From the NCBI GenBank assembly GCA_902826775.1, contig CADEHE010000004.1:42827-106826 (forward strand): a DNA stretch of 64,000 nucleotides. Direction: 5' to 3'. The translations under genes and the position numbers were made by a program. The notes under the pieces were generated by a model, which did not search any database, was not told where the DNA came from, and saw only the letters and a list, made by a program, of their open reading frames with translations. Origin of the DNA: an uncultured Pseudomonadota bacterium. GTDB taxonomy: Bacteria; Pseudomonadota; Gammaproteobacteria; Burkholderiales; JALYOK01. This document shows, in pieces, positions 8,715 to 16,260 of the stretch (position 1 is the stretch's first letter; each line of letters starts with the position of its first letter).

Positions 8715-10193
8715 ATGACCAAGTATCTGCATTACATCGATGGAAAGTACGTCGAACCCAGTTCCGGCAAATGGTTCGATAGCTTCAACCCGTTCACCGG
8801 CGAAGTCTGGGCGCAGATCGCGCAAGGCAATGCCGAGGACGTGGAGCGCGCCGTGCAAGCCGCACATCGCGAACTGACCAAAGGACCGTGGTCGCAATTG
8901 ACGCCGAGCCAGCGCGGCGTGCTGATGCACAAACTGGGCGATCTCATCGCCCGCGACGCCAAGAAGTTGGCGGAGATCGAGGTGCGCGACAACGGCAAGC
9001 TCATCGCCGAAATGCAGGCGCAGCTGAACTACGTGCCGAATTGGTACTACTACTTCGGCGGGCTGGCCGACAAGATTCAAGGCGCGGTAATTCCGCTGGA
9101 CAAAAAAGGCTATTTCAACTTCACGCGCAATGAGCCGGTCGGCGTGGTCGGCGCCATCACGCCGTGGAATTCGCCGCTAATGCTTGCTGCGTGGAAGGTC
9201 GCGCCGGCGCTTGCCGCCGGTTGCACCGTGGTGCTGAAGCCTTCGGAGTTCACCTCCGCCTCCGCGCTGGAATTCGTCAAGCTGTTCGAAGAAGCGGGTT
9301 TCCCGCCCGGTGTAGTGAACGTCGTCACCGGCTTCGGCAAAGAAGTCGGCATGCCGCTGGTCGAGCATCCGCTGGTGCGCAAGATTTCCTTCACCGGCTC
9401 TGAGGTGACCGGGCGCCTGGTCAATGAGACCGCCGCGCGGCAGTTCAAGCGTGTTGGCTTGGAGCTTGGCGGCAAATCGCCGAATATAGTCTTTGCCGAT
9501 GCGAAGATCGAAGATGCGGTCAACGGCGCCGTATCCGGCATTTTTGCGGCAACGGGCCAGACCTGTATCGCCGGCTCACGCTTGCTGCTGCAAGAATCGA
9601 TACACGACGAATTCGTCGAACGGCTGGTCGCGCTCGCCAAGACGGCACGGATGGGCAACCCGATGAGCATGGACACGCAAGTCGGCCCGGTGACCACGCA
9701 GCCGCAGTATCAAAAAATTCTCGGCTACATCGATATCGCCAAGAACGAAGGCGCGAAACTGCTGATGGGCGGCGGCAAAGCCACGCGTCCCGAATGTGGC
9801 AGTGGCTGGTTCGTCGAGCCGACCGTGTTCGCCGGCGTCAACAACAAGATGCGCATCGCCCAGGAAGAAGTGTTCGGTCCGGTGCTCTCCATCATCAAAT
9901 TCAAAGATGAAGACGAAGCCGTGCAGATCGCCAACGACGTGCGCTTCGGTCTCGGCTCGGGTGTGTGGACTAACGACATCGGCCGCGCCATTCGCATGTC
10001 GGAGAAGATTCAAGCGGGCACCGTGTGGGTCAACACCTATCGCGCGGTCTCTTACATGTCTCCCTTTGGCGGCTACAAGGAATCCGGCATGGGCCGCGAA
10101 AACGGCCAAGATGCGATTCGCGAATATTTGCAGACCAAGAGTGTGTGGATTAACAGCGGAGCGGCGACGGGGAATCCGTTTGTGATGCGGTAG
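8715..10193 (+). CDS. NAD(P)-dependent aldehyde dehydrogenase
   Basis: A 492-aa ALDH-superfamily enzyme oxidising an aldehyde to an acid. Catalytic Cys284 lies in GQTCIAGSR and the general base Glu250 in LELGGKSPN. Cofactor-binding segments TPWNSPL and KPSEFT are present, as is the C-terminal SPFGGYKESGMGRENG. It starts at ATG 8714-8715 with GAGAGG upstream. It resembles the betaine/hydroxymuconic-semialdehyde subgroup, but the substrate cannot be set from sequence. It lies in a same-strand run with the LarA-like protein and an alcohol dehydrogenase, which fits stepwise oxidation of an alcohol or aldehyde intermediate. Confidence 0.92.
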   Translation: MTKYLHYIDGKYVEPSSGKWFDSFNPFTGEVWAQIAQGNAEDVERAVQAAHRELTKGPWSQLTPSQRGVLMHKLGDLIARDAKKLAEIEVRDNGKLIAEMQAQLNYVPNWYYYFGGLADKIQGAVIPLDKKGYFNFTRNEPVGVVGAITPWNSPLMLAAWKVAPALAAGCTVVLKPSEFTSASALEFVKLFEEAGFPPGVVNVVTGFGKEVGMPLVEHPLVRKISFTGSEVTGRLVNETAARQFKRVGLELGGKSPNIVFADAKIEDAVNGAVSGIFAATGQTCIAGSRLLLQESIHDEFVERLVALAKTARMGNPMSMDTQVGPVTTQPQYQKILGYIDIAKNEGAKLLMGGGKATRPECGSGWFVEPTVFAGVNNKMRIAQEEVFGPVLSIIKFKDEDEAVQIANDVRFGLGSGVWTNDIGRAIRMSEKIQAGTVWVNTYRAVSYMSPFGGYKESGMGRENGQDAIREYLQTKSVWINSGAATGNPFVMR

Positions 10194-10264
10194 GGGAGGC
10201 GCGGGGGGATAGGGAGGCGCGGGGAATAGGGAGGCGCGGGGACCCCCAGCTTCGCGTGCCCCGC
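10191..10264. repeat. Three tandem copies of an about 17-nt GC-rich repeat plus hairpin
   Basis: Immediately at the stop of the aldehyde dehydrogenase, the unit tagGGAGGCGCGGGGA occurs three times (about 10191-10242). The last copy continues into an inverted repeat, GCGCGGGG...CCCCGCGC, that ends near 10264. This could be a terminator-like hairpin that has been partly reduplicated. Confidence 0.65.
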
Positions 10265-10349
10265 GCTCGTTCTCTTGAGGCCGTGCCTATCGTGTTGGGT
10301 ACGGCGGACCAGTTGCGTGGGACTTGTGCTCTATTGAAAGAGTTGAGTA

Positions 10350-10439
10350 GGGTGGATCAAGGCGCACAGCGCCGGATCCACCGTTTGCAGTAAATGCGCG
10401 TGGGCGGATCCGCTGCGCTTGATCCGCCCGACGAGATTT
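10350..10439. repeat. Interspersed palindromic repeat (GGTGGATC ... GGATCCACC type), two half-elements
   Basis: Two inverted units in the gap before the alcohol dehydrogenase: GGTGGATCAAGGCGCACAGC...GGATCCACC and GGCGGATCCGCTGCGCTTGATCCGCC. They belong to the same GGATC-rich palindromic style as dispersed intergenic repeats. No gene was seen in 10194-10454. Confidence 0.6.
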
Positions 10440-10454
10440 GGAGGAGGAGAAAAA

Positions 10455-11507
10455 ATGAAAGGCATCGTATTCCTAGGCGAGCGCAAGCTCGAAATCATGG
10501 ATTTCCCCGATCCCACACCGGGACCGGGCGAAGTCGTTTTGGAGATCAAAGCGTCCGGCATGTGCGGCAGCGATCTGAAGTTCTATCGCCCGATCGGTGG
10601 TGCGGCGTCGATGGGTTTGGGCAAGGTCAGCGGGCCGCTCATCGCCGGACATGAGCCGTGCGGCGTCGTCGCTGCGGTCGGTGCTGGCGTGAGCGAAAAA
10701 CAAGCAAAGGTCGGCATGCGCGTCATGCAGCATCACTATCGCGGCTGCGGCGTGTGCGATCACTGCAACACCGGCTGGCGGCAATTGTGCGTAGAAGGCG
10801 TTAAGGAAGTCTACGGCGCTACCGGCCACGGCGCGCATGCGCGCTACATGAAATGCCCGGCCGATACACTGGTGACGCTCCCCGAGGAACTCTCATTCGA
10901 AACCGGCGCGGCAATTTCTTGCGGTACCGGCACGGCGTGGGGCGCGCTGCATCGCCTCAACTTGCAAGCCGACCATACGATTGCGATTTTCGGCCAAGGC
11001 CCGGTCGGCCTGTCGGCGACGCAGTTGGCTTCTTCAATGGGCGCGCGCGTGATCGCGCTCGACGTGAGCGACCAGCGTTTAAATCGCGCCAAAGAATTCG
11101 GCGCCGACGTGTTGATCAATCCCAAGACCACGGAAAACGTGGTGCAGGCAATCAAAGACGCAACCCAGGGCCGCGGCGCCCATCTCTCGCTCGATTGTTC
11201 CTCCTCGCCGCAAGCGCGCCAACAGGCGGTGCAATGCGTGCGCACCTGGGGCAAAGCCTGTTTCGTGGGCGAGGGCGACAGCGTTACCTTGAATGTCAGC
11301 AACGACATTCTGCGCCGCCAAGTGACCATCATCGGTTCGTGGACGTTCTCCACTGTCGGCCAAGCCGAATGCGCGCGCTACATCGCCGAGCGCGGCATCG
11401 ATGTCGACAAGCTGTTCACGCGCAAATGGAAATTGGAGCAAGCCAAAGAAGCGTACGAATGGTTCGATGCGCAGAGCGACGGCAAAGGCGTCATCAACCC
11501 TTCGTAA
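10455..11507 (+). CDS. Zinc-dependent medium-chain alcohol dehydrogenase
   Basis: MDR-superfamily NAD(P)-dependent dehydrogenase of 350 aa. ATG 10455 is preceded by GGAGGAGGAG, which decides against the in-frame start at 10419. Catalytic-zinc elements are visible (MCGSDLKFY with Cys, GHEPCG with His/Glu), as is the four-Cys structural-zinc loop GCGVCDHCNTGWRQLC. The Rossmann motif is FGQGPVGLSATQLA. The family oxidises polyols, threonine or other secondary alcohols; the substrate is unassigned. Its TAA is followed directly by a palindromic GTAGGGCGCAA repeat. It belongs to the same-strand catabolic series. Confidence 0.92.
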   Translation: MKGIVFLGERKLEIMDFPDPTPGPGEVVLEIKASGMCGSDLKFYRPIGGAASMGLGKVSGPLIAGHEPCGVVAAVGAGVSEKQAKVGMRVMQHHYRGCGVCDHCNTGWRQLCVEGVKEVYGATGHGAHARYMKCPADTLVTLPEELSFETGAAISCGTGTAWGALHRLNLQADHTIAIFGQGPVGLSATQLASSMGARVIALDVSDQRLNRAKEFGADVLINPKTTENVVQAIKDATQGRGAHLSLDCSSSPQARQQAVQCVRTWGKACFVGEGDSVTLNVSNDILRRQVTIIGSWTFSTVGQAECARYIAERGIDVDKLFTRKWKLEQAKEAYEWFDAQSDGKGVINPS

Positions 11508-11509
11508 GC

Positions 11510-11591
11510 GTAGGGCGCAATCCCGATTGCGCCGAATGTCTGACTCACGCGTGAAAGCCGGCATGCGGCGCGATGGGATCGCGCCCTACGA
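11510..11591. repeat. REP pair (forward and reverse GTAGGGCGCAA palindromes)
   Basis: Forward unit GTAGGGCGCAA-tcccga-TTGCGCCGAA at 11510-11539, then a reverse-oriented unit GCGGCGCGA-tggga-TCGCGCCCTACG at 11561-11591. They are the same family as the copies flanking the RAYT transposase 1.4 kb downstream. The rest of the gap, to 11778, shows no gene. Confidence 0.85.
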
Positions 11592-11778
11592 AGTATCACT
11601 TTAGGAGTGGGGGATAGGCCTGTGGCCAAGAACCATATTCGTAACTGGAACACTACTGGCTAAAGTAATTACTCTAAGTTTGGCGTAATCAACTCGTTGA
11701 GAATTCGAGCGGGATGGCTTCCTCACCGCGTTCCTCGCAACGGCGAAATTGAGCGTTATTGAATAGAGGCAATTCGAT

Positions 11779-12837
11779 ATGGCACAACATAGAATCGCAG
11801 TCATCGCCGGCGACGGCATCGGCAAAGAAGTCATGCCCGAGGGCGTGCGTGTGCTCGAAGCCGCGGCACGCAAATTCAATATCGCGCTCAAGCTCGATCA
11901 TTTCAACTGGAGTTGCGACAACTATGACAAGCACAACTATTGGATGCCGCCGGACTGGCGCGAGCAGATCGGCGGACACGATGCGATTTATTTCGGCTCC
12001 ACCGGCTGGCCGGCGCGTATGCCGGACCACATTTCTCTATACGATTCGCTGATGAAGTTCCGCAAGGGTTTCGATCAGTACGTGAACTTGCGGCCGGTGC
12101 GCTTGATGCCGGGCGTGGCTTGTCCGCTGGCGGGCCGCAAAGTCGGCGACATAGACTACTACGTCGTGCGCGAGAACACCGAAGGCGAATACTCGGCGGT
12201 GGGCGGACGCATGTTCGAAGGCACCGAGCGCGAGGTCGTGACGCAGCAATCGACGTTCACGCGCAAGGGCACCGACCGCATTATGAAGTTTGCGTTCGAG
12301 TTGGCGATGAAACGTCCGCGCAAGATCGTCACCTCTTGCACCAAATCCAACGGCATTTCGATCACCATGCCGTATTGGGACGAGCGCTTCGTCGAAATGG
12401 CGAAGAATTACCCCCAAGTGCAGACCAACAAGTACCACGTCGATGGTTTGACGATTCAACTCATCCTGAATCCGCAGCGTTTCGACGTGATCGTCGCCTC
12501 GAATTTGTTCGGCGACATCATCTCCGACATTGGCCCCGCTACCGCAGGCACTATCGGCATCGCACCATCGGCCAACATCAACCCCGAGCGCACTACACCC
12601 TCGCTTTTCGAGCCGGTGCATGGGTCGGCGCCGGACATTTACGGCAAGAAGATCGCCAACCCGATCGGCCAGATTTGGTCGGGGGCGATGATGCTCGAGC
12701 ATCTCGGTTATGCGCAGGCCGCGGCGGCAATCATGACCGCCATCGAAAAGAGCTTGACCGACGGGCCGCGCACGCCGGACTTGGGCGGCAAGGCAAATAC
12801 GGAGGAGGTCGGCAAGGCGATTGCTGCGGCGGTGTAA
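11779..12837 (+). CDS. ttuC: Tartrate/D-malate dehydrogenase (isopropylmalate-dehydrogenase-like family)
   Basis: A 352-aa beta-decarboxylating 2-hydroxyacid dehydrogenase acting on tartrate, D-malate or a related acid with NAD and Mn/Mg. It starts MAQHRIAVIAGDGIGKEVMPEG. Hallmarks seen are the YVNLRPVRLMPG arginine region, YYVVRENTEGEYS, SCTKSN with the catalytic Lys, ASNLFGDIISDIGP with metal-binding Asp, and EPVHGSAPDIYGK. The GSTGWPARMPDH segment fits tartrate/D-malate dehydrogenases rather than LeuB or Icd. The symbol is by family resemblance. A decayed copy of its last about 45 codons lies at 13688-13820. Confidence 0.87.
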   Translation: MAQHRIAVIAGDGIGKEVMPEGVRVLEAAARKFNIALKLDHFNWSCDNYDKHNYWMPPDWREQIGGHDAIYFGSTGWPARMPDHISLYDSLMKFRKGFDQYVNLRPVRLMPGVACPLAGRKVGDIDYYVVRENTEGEYSAVGGRMFEGTEREVVTQQSTFTRKGTDRIMKFAFELAMKRPRKIVTSCTKSNGISITMPYWDERFVEMAKNYPQVQTNKYHVDGLTIQLILNPQRFDVIVASNLFGDIISDIGPATAGTIGIAPSANINPERTTPSLFEPVHGSAPDIYGKKIANPIGQIWSGAMMLEHLGYAQAAAAIMTAIEKSLTDGPRTPDLGGKANTEEVGKAIAAAV

Positions 12838-12867
12838 GAAGCGATAGAGATGAAGTGCGCGGAGTGC

Positions 12868-12943
12868 GTAGGGCGCAACCCCCGTTGCGCCGAATCCAAT
12901 CCGACGCAAGCGCATTCGGCGCAATCCCTATTGCGCCGAATGC
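12868..12943. repeat. REP pair upstream of the RAYT gene
   Basis: Forward unit GTAGGGCGCAA-ccccc-GTTGCGCCGAA at 12868-12897 and a symmetric unit CATTCGGCGCAA-tcccta-TTGCGCCGAATG at 12913-12943. They end about 20 nt before the transposase start. Confidence 0.88.
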
Positions 12944-12964
12944 GACCGTAGCCAATCGCCCAAG

Positions 12965-13501
12965 ATGCCCAACTATCGCCGTGCGATCGTAGCGGGTGCC
13001 ACCTACTTCTTTACGGTGAACCTGCTTGATCGGCGCGAACGCCTGCTGGTCACGCATATCGAAAATTTGCGTGGGGCGGTTGCCTGGGTGCGAGCGCGCC
13101 ACCCATTTCAGGTGCACGATTGGGTTGTCTTGCCCGATCACATGCACGCCGTCTGGACGCTGCCCGACGGCGACGGCAACTACGCTTTGCGCTGGGCGTC
13201 AATCAAGCGGGTGTTCTCTCGCGGTCTGACGCACGATGAGCCGCGCAGCGACGTTCGCCGCGCCCGTGGGGAACGCGGCATTTGGCAGAGGCGCTACTGG
13301 GAGCATCTTATTCGCGATGAGCGCGATTTCGAGCGGCACGTCGATTATGTTCACTTCAATCCCGTCAAGCATGGGTACGTGCGCCGCGTGATTGATTGGC
13401 CATATTCGACTTTTCATCGCGAGGTGGCGCGCGGTGTCTATCCAGCCGATTGGGCAGGCGACGATGCCTTCGATGCGATGGATACCGGTGAACGAGCGTA
13501 A
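12965..13501 (+). CDS. REP-associated tyrosine transposase (RAYT, Y1/IS200-like)
   Basis: A 178-aa single-domain HUH endonuclease of the Y1_Tnp superfamily. Visible are YFFTVNLLDRR near the N-terminus, the metal-binding HxH (His59-Met-His61 in LPDHMHAVW), and the catalytic-tyrosine helix HVDYVHFNPVKHG with Tyr128. Proteins of this type cut and join single-stranded REP palindromes. It is bracketed on both sides by GTAGGGCGCAA palindromes, the closest three bases after its stop codon, as expected for a RAYT and its own REPs. It is intact and its length is typical. Base composition is not obviously foreign. Confidence 0.93.
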   Translation: MPNYRRAIVAGATYFFTVNLLDRRERLLVTHIENLRGAVAWVRARHPFQVHDWVVLPDHMHAVWTLPDGDGNYALRWASIKRVFSRGLTHDEPRSDVRRARGERGIWQRRYWEHLIRDERDFERHVDYVHFNPVKHGYVRRVIDWPYSTFHREVARGVYPADWAGDDAFDAMDTGERA

Positions 13502-13503
13502 GC

Positions 13504-13682
13504 GTAGGGCGCAACCCTCGTTGCGCCGAACGGAAACCGTGTCGCGTAGGGTGATGTGAATGGTTCGCGAAATTTGGGTTGCCATGCGGCGCAAGGAGGG
13601 TTGCGCCCTACGCCGGTTGATGAGCGAAGCTAGTTAAGTTTGCGTTGCTATGCGGCGCAACAGGGGTTGCGCCCTACGCAGG
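13504..13682. repeat. REP cluster downstream of the RAYT gene (three units)
   Basis: Forward unit at 13504-13533 (GTAGGGCGCAA-ccctc-GTTGCGCCGAA), reverse unit at 13584-13614 (GCGGCGCAA-ggagg-GTTGCGCCCTACGC) and reverse unit at 13649-13682 (GCGGCGCAA-caggg-GTTGCGCCCTACGC). The paired opposite orientation resembles BIME arrangements. Confidence 0.9.
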
Positions 13683-13687
13683 ATCGA

Positions 13688-13820
13688 GCATTGTGGTCAT
13701 TCCGCTTGTGGCGACAGCAGTCATGATAGTGATTGAAGAGCTTGACCGAAAGACGGCGCACCCGATCCGGTGCAAGGCTAATACGGAGGACGTTGGCAAC
13801 GCGCTTGCGCCGGCGTGTAG
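13688..13820 (+). pseudogene. Decayed duplicate of the 3' end of the tartrate dehydrogenase gene
   Basis: This noncoding stretch aligns with the last about 130 bases of the dehydrogenase gene at 12700-12837. Exact shared blocks are GAGCTTGACCGA and AATACGGAGGA, and the translation KANTEDVGNALAPA parallels KANTEEVGKAIAAA. Small deletions of 2 and 4 nt are visible. It sits precisely between two REP units (ending 13682 and starting 13817), so duplication or transfer with the repeats is likely. No upstream part of the gene is present, so it cannot be functional. Confidence 0.8.
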
Positions 13821-13954
13821 GGCGCAACCCCTGTTGCGCCGAACGTAGGCGTTGCTATGGGGCGCACAGGCGTTGTGCCCTACGCAGCTTGGCAAAAGAA
13901 ATTAGTGAAGTCTGTGTCACCGCCCAGCGCAACAGGCGTTGCGCCCTACGCAGG
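13817..13954. repeat. REP cluster (three units) before the MR/MLE gene
   Basis: Forward unit at 13817-13849 and reverse units at 13855-13888 (variant GGGGCGCACAGGCGTTGTGCCCTACGC, cut here to its core GCACAGGCGTTGTGC) and 13924-13954 (GCGCAACAGGCGTTGCGC then CCTACGC). The last lies 50 nt before the next start codon. Confidence 0.86.
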
Positions 13955-14003
13955 GGGGCTGTTTGACTTTACAATTCGCCGGTTGGTCATTGTTCTCAAC
14001 GAC

Positions 14004-15137
14004 ATGAAAATTACGAAGCTCGAAGTCTACATACTGCGCGCGCCCGATACCGGGAGGCCGCATTGGGTCAGCCATTTCATCGTGCCGCGTGCGAATGAAA
14101 TTCTGGTGCGCATGCATACGGACGAAGGCATCGAAGGCATCGGCATTTCTACCAGCTACACGCCGATCGAAGCGGCGATCCATGCCTTTCGCGGTGGCAT
14201 TGCGGATTTGGTCGTCGGTGAGGATCCGCTCGCGCCAGAGAGTTTGTACCAAAAACTGTTTGGCTTGACGTGGCAGCGCTTCGCTCACGAAAAGGGCTGG
14301 TCGCGCGAAGCGCTGGTGCGCATCTCGGCCGCGGTAGATATCGCTTGTTGGGACGTGATCGGCAAGGCGGCGAAGCTGCCGTTGTACCGGTTGTTCGGCG
14401 GTTATCGCAGTGAAGTGCCGTGCTATGTGACCTGCGCTTACTACCGCGACGGCAAGTCGCTGGCGGAATTGCGCGACGAGATGCAAATGCTCAAAGCGCA
14501 AGGGCATCAGGGATTCAAGGCGAAAGCGGGCGGTGTGAGCCTCGCCGAGGATATGCAGCGCCTGGAACTGGTGCGCGAAGTGATCGGTGACGACAAGGAT
14601 TTGATGGTCGACGTCAATCGCGGCTGGGATCTGGCCACCGCGATCGAAGGCGCACGTCTGCTCGAACCGCTGCGCCCGCGCTGGCTGGAAGAGCCGGTGC
14701 GTTGGGCGGACGACCGGCGCGAACTCAAGCTGCTGGCGCAGAAGACGCGCATCCCGCTTTCCGCGGGGGAAAGCGAATTGACCAGTTACGCCTGCCGCGC
14801 GCTGCTGGAAGAGCAGGCGATTGAAATTCTGCAGTTCGACTGCACCATGATGGGCGGCTTCACCGAAGGGCGCAAGCTGGCGGCGCTGTGCGAGTTGAAT
14901 CACGTGCAAGTGGCGCCGCATCACGATTGCTTCATTCACGCGCACATTGTCGCGGCGTCGCCGGCGGGCTGTATCGTCGAGTCGTTCACGGATCCGGAGC
15001 GCGATCCGCTGCAAGCGGAGTTGTTCGAAGATCCGCCCAAGATTGCGAACGGATGGCTCCATCTGAAAGAGCAGCCGGGATTGGGTTTAACGCTATCGGC
15101 AAAGGCGTTGGCAAAGTTCGGCGAGCGCATCGTTTAA
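14004..15137 (+). CDS. Mandelate racemase/muconate lactonizing enzyme family dehydratase or racemase
   Basis: Enolase-superfamily enzyme of 377 aa that abstracts the alpha-proton of a carboxylate with Mg2+ assistance. Start ATG 14004 (MKITKLEVYILRAP) is chosen because the open frame upstream, from 13857, runs through REP repeats. Catalytic features are all present: the KxK base (Lys172, Lys174 in FKAKAGG), metal ligands in MVDVNRG (Asp203), LEEPV and SAGESE, and the Asp/His dyad in LQFDCT and PHHDCFIHAH. This pattern fits the mandelate-racemase subgroup, which contains many acid-sugar dehydratases. The substrate is unknown; the neighbours suggest a sugar acid. Confidence 0.9.
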   Translation: MKITKLEVYILRAPDTGRPHWVSHFIVPRANEILVRMHTDEGIEGIGISTSYTPIEAAIHAFRGGIADLVVGEDPLAPESLYQKLFGLTWQRFAHEKGWSREALVRISAAVDIACWDVIGKAAKLPLYRLFGGYRSEVPCYVTCAYYRDGKSLAELRDEMQMLKAQGHQGFKAKAGGVSLAEDMQRLELVREVIGDDKDLMVDVNRGWDLATAIEGARLLEPLRPRWLEEPVRWADDRRELKLLAQKTRIPLSAGESELTSYACRALLEEQAIEILQFDCTMMGGFTEGRKLAALCELNHVQVAPHHDCFIHAHIVAASPAGCIVESFTDPERDPLQAELFEDPPKIANGWLHLKEQPGLGLTLSAKALAKFGERIV

Positions 15138-15172
15138 CCAATAGCATTTGAGCTTTTGTTTCATAACTGATT

Positions 15173-15204
15173 GCCCGGATTACGCTGCGCTGCATCCGGG
15201 CTAC
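15173..15204. repeat. Interspersed repeat (CCCGGAT ... ATCCGGG)
   Basis: GCCCGGATtacgctgcgctgcATCCGGGC followed by TAC. The same unit, with GCTGCGCTGCATCCGGG intact, recurs at 22382-22451. It ends just before the ribosome-binding site of the next gene. Confidence 0.8.
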
Positions 15205-15215
15205 GAAGGGACGCA

Positions 15216-16145
15216 ATGAAAATCGCAATTGTGGGTTGTGGCGCAATGGGCAGCGTCTACGCGGGCTTGTTGGCCGATGCCGGGCATGAGGTATGGGCGA
15301 TCGATACATGGCGCGAGCACGTGGACGCGATGCGCGCCAAAGGCCTGCGTGTCGAGGGCGCCTCAGGCGACCGCGTCGCGCGCGTGCATGCGAGTACGAA
15401 CGCCGCCGAAGCGGGGCCGTGCGAATTGGTCATCATCGCCACCAAGACCATGCACGTCGAGCAAGCGGCGAACGCTGCGCGCGCCATCGTTGGGCCGGAG
15501 ACAGTGGTGCTGTCGATTCAAAACGGTCTCGGCGGCCCGGATACCAGCGCGCGCGTGCTGGGGCGCGAGCGCGTGGCGGTGGGTGTAGTCGGCGGCTTCG
15601 GCGCTTCGATGAAAGGCCCGGGCCACGTGCATCACAACGGCTGGGAGTTGGTGCGCCTTGGGGAATTCGCCGGGCCGATCACGCCGCGCTTGGAGAAAGT
15701 GGCCGAGGTGTGGCGCTCGGGCGGCTTTAAAGTGAAGTGCTTTGACGACATCGATCAACTGGTGTGGGAAAAGCTGATCTGCAACGTGTGCTTCTCAGGC
15801 ACTTGCGCAATCACCGAGCGCACCATCAGCGAAGTGATGAACGATCCGTACACTTGGGAGGTGGCGTCGGGTTGCGCGAAAGAAGCGTACAACGTCGCGC
15901 GCGCCAAGGGTGTCAAGCTCGATTTCGACGATGTCGTCGCCTACGTGCACCACTTCGGCACCAAGATCCCGAACGCGCGTCCCTCAATGCTGCTCGATCA
16001 CATGGCGGGACGCATGTCGGAGATCGACGCGATCAACGGCGCGATCCCGGTGGCGGCGCGAACGGTGCACGTGGATGCGCCATTCAATACCGTGGTGAGC
16101 GCGTTGGTACGGGCGAAAGAAAAGAAGATGGGTGTGCGCAGCTAG
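15216..16145 (+). CDS. Ketopantoate reductase family (PanE/ApbA-like) oxidoreductase
   Basis: NADPH-dependent 2-ketoacid reductase of 309 aa. ATG 15216 follows GAAGGG with 5-nt spacing; the frame upstream is the palindromic repeat. The N-terminal Rossmann motif is GCGAMGSVYAGLLADAGHEV. Family catalytic residues appear in VWEKLICNVCFSGTCAITER (Lys and Asn) and the C-terminal RPSMLLDHMAGRMSEIDAINGAI closely follows the PanE pattern. True pantothenate function is possible, but its place after an MR/MLE gene in a catabolic series makes a paralogue reducing another 2-keto acid equally plausible. Confidence 0.88.
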   Translation: MKIAIVGCGAMGSVYAGLLADAGHEVWAIDTWREHVDAMRAKGLRVEGASGDRVARVHASTNAAEAGPCELVIIATKTMHVEQAANAARAIVGPETVVLSIQNGLGGPDTSARVLGRERVAVGVVGGFGASMKGPGHVHHNGWELVRLGEFAGPITPRLEKVAEVWRSGGFKVKCFDDIDQLVWEKLICNVCFSGTCAITERTISEVMNDPYTWEVASGCAKEAYNVARAKGVKLDFDDVVAYVHHFGTKIPNARPSMLLDHMAGRMSEIDAINGAIPVAARTVHVDAPFNTVVSALVRAKEKKMGVRS

Positions 16146-16260
16146 TGCTGCACAGGGTTATACAGTTATCTCTATACATTCAGAAGTTAATACTGTAGTC
16201 ATTTATTGCTAGATAACACTGCCAGTATTCGCCTGAAACCCGTTGACGCGGAAATTTTTC

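Noticed and set aside
11510..13954. The regularly recurring palindromes considered as a CRISPR array
   Set aside because: Spacing is irregular, units alternate in orientation, genes lie between them, and no cas gene is present.
13857..14003. N-terminal extension of the MR/MLE protein
   Set aside because: These codons are REP repeat sequence, and the family N-terminus starts exactly at ATG 14004.
16155..16202. Possible LexA-like box (TACAGT ... ACTGTA) before the alpha/beta hydrolase
   Set aside because: The half-sites are about 25 nt apart, not CTG-N10-CAG, so it does not fit the operator seen at dnaE2.
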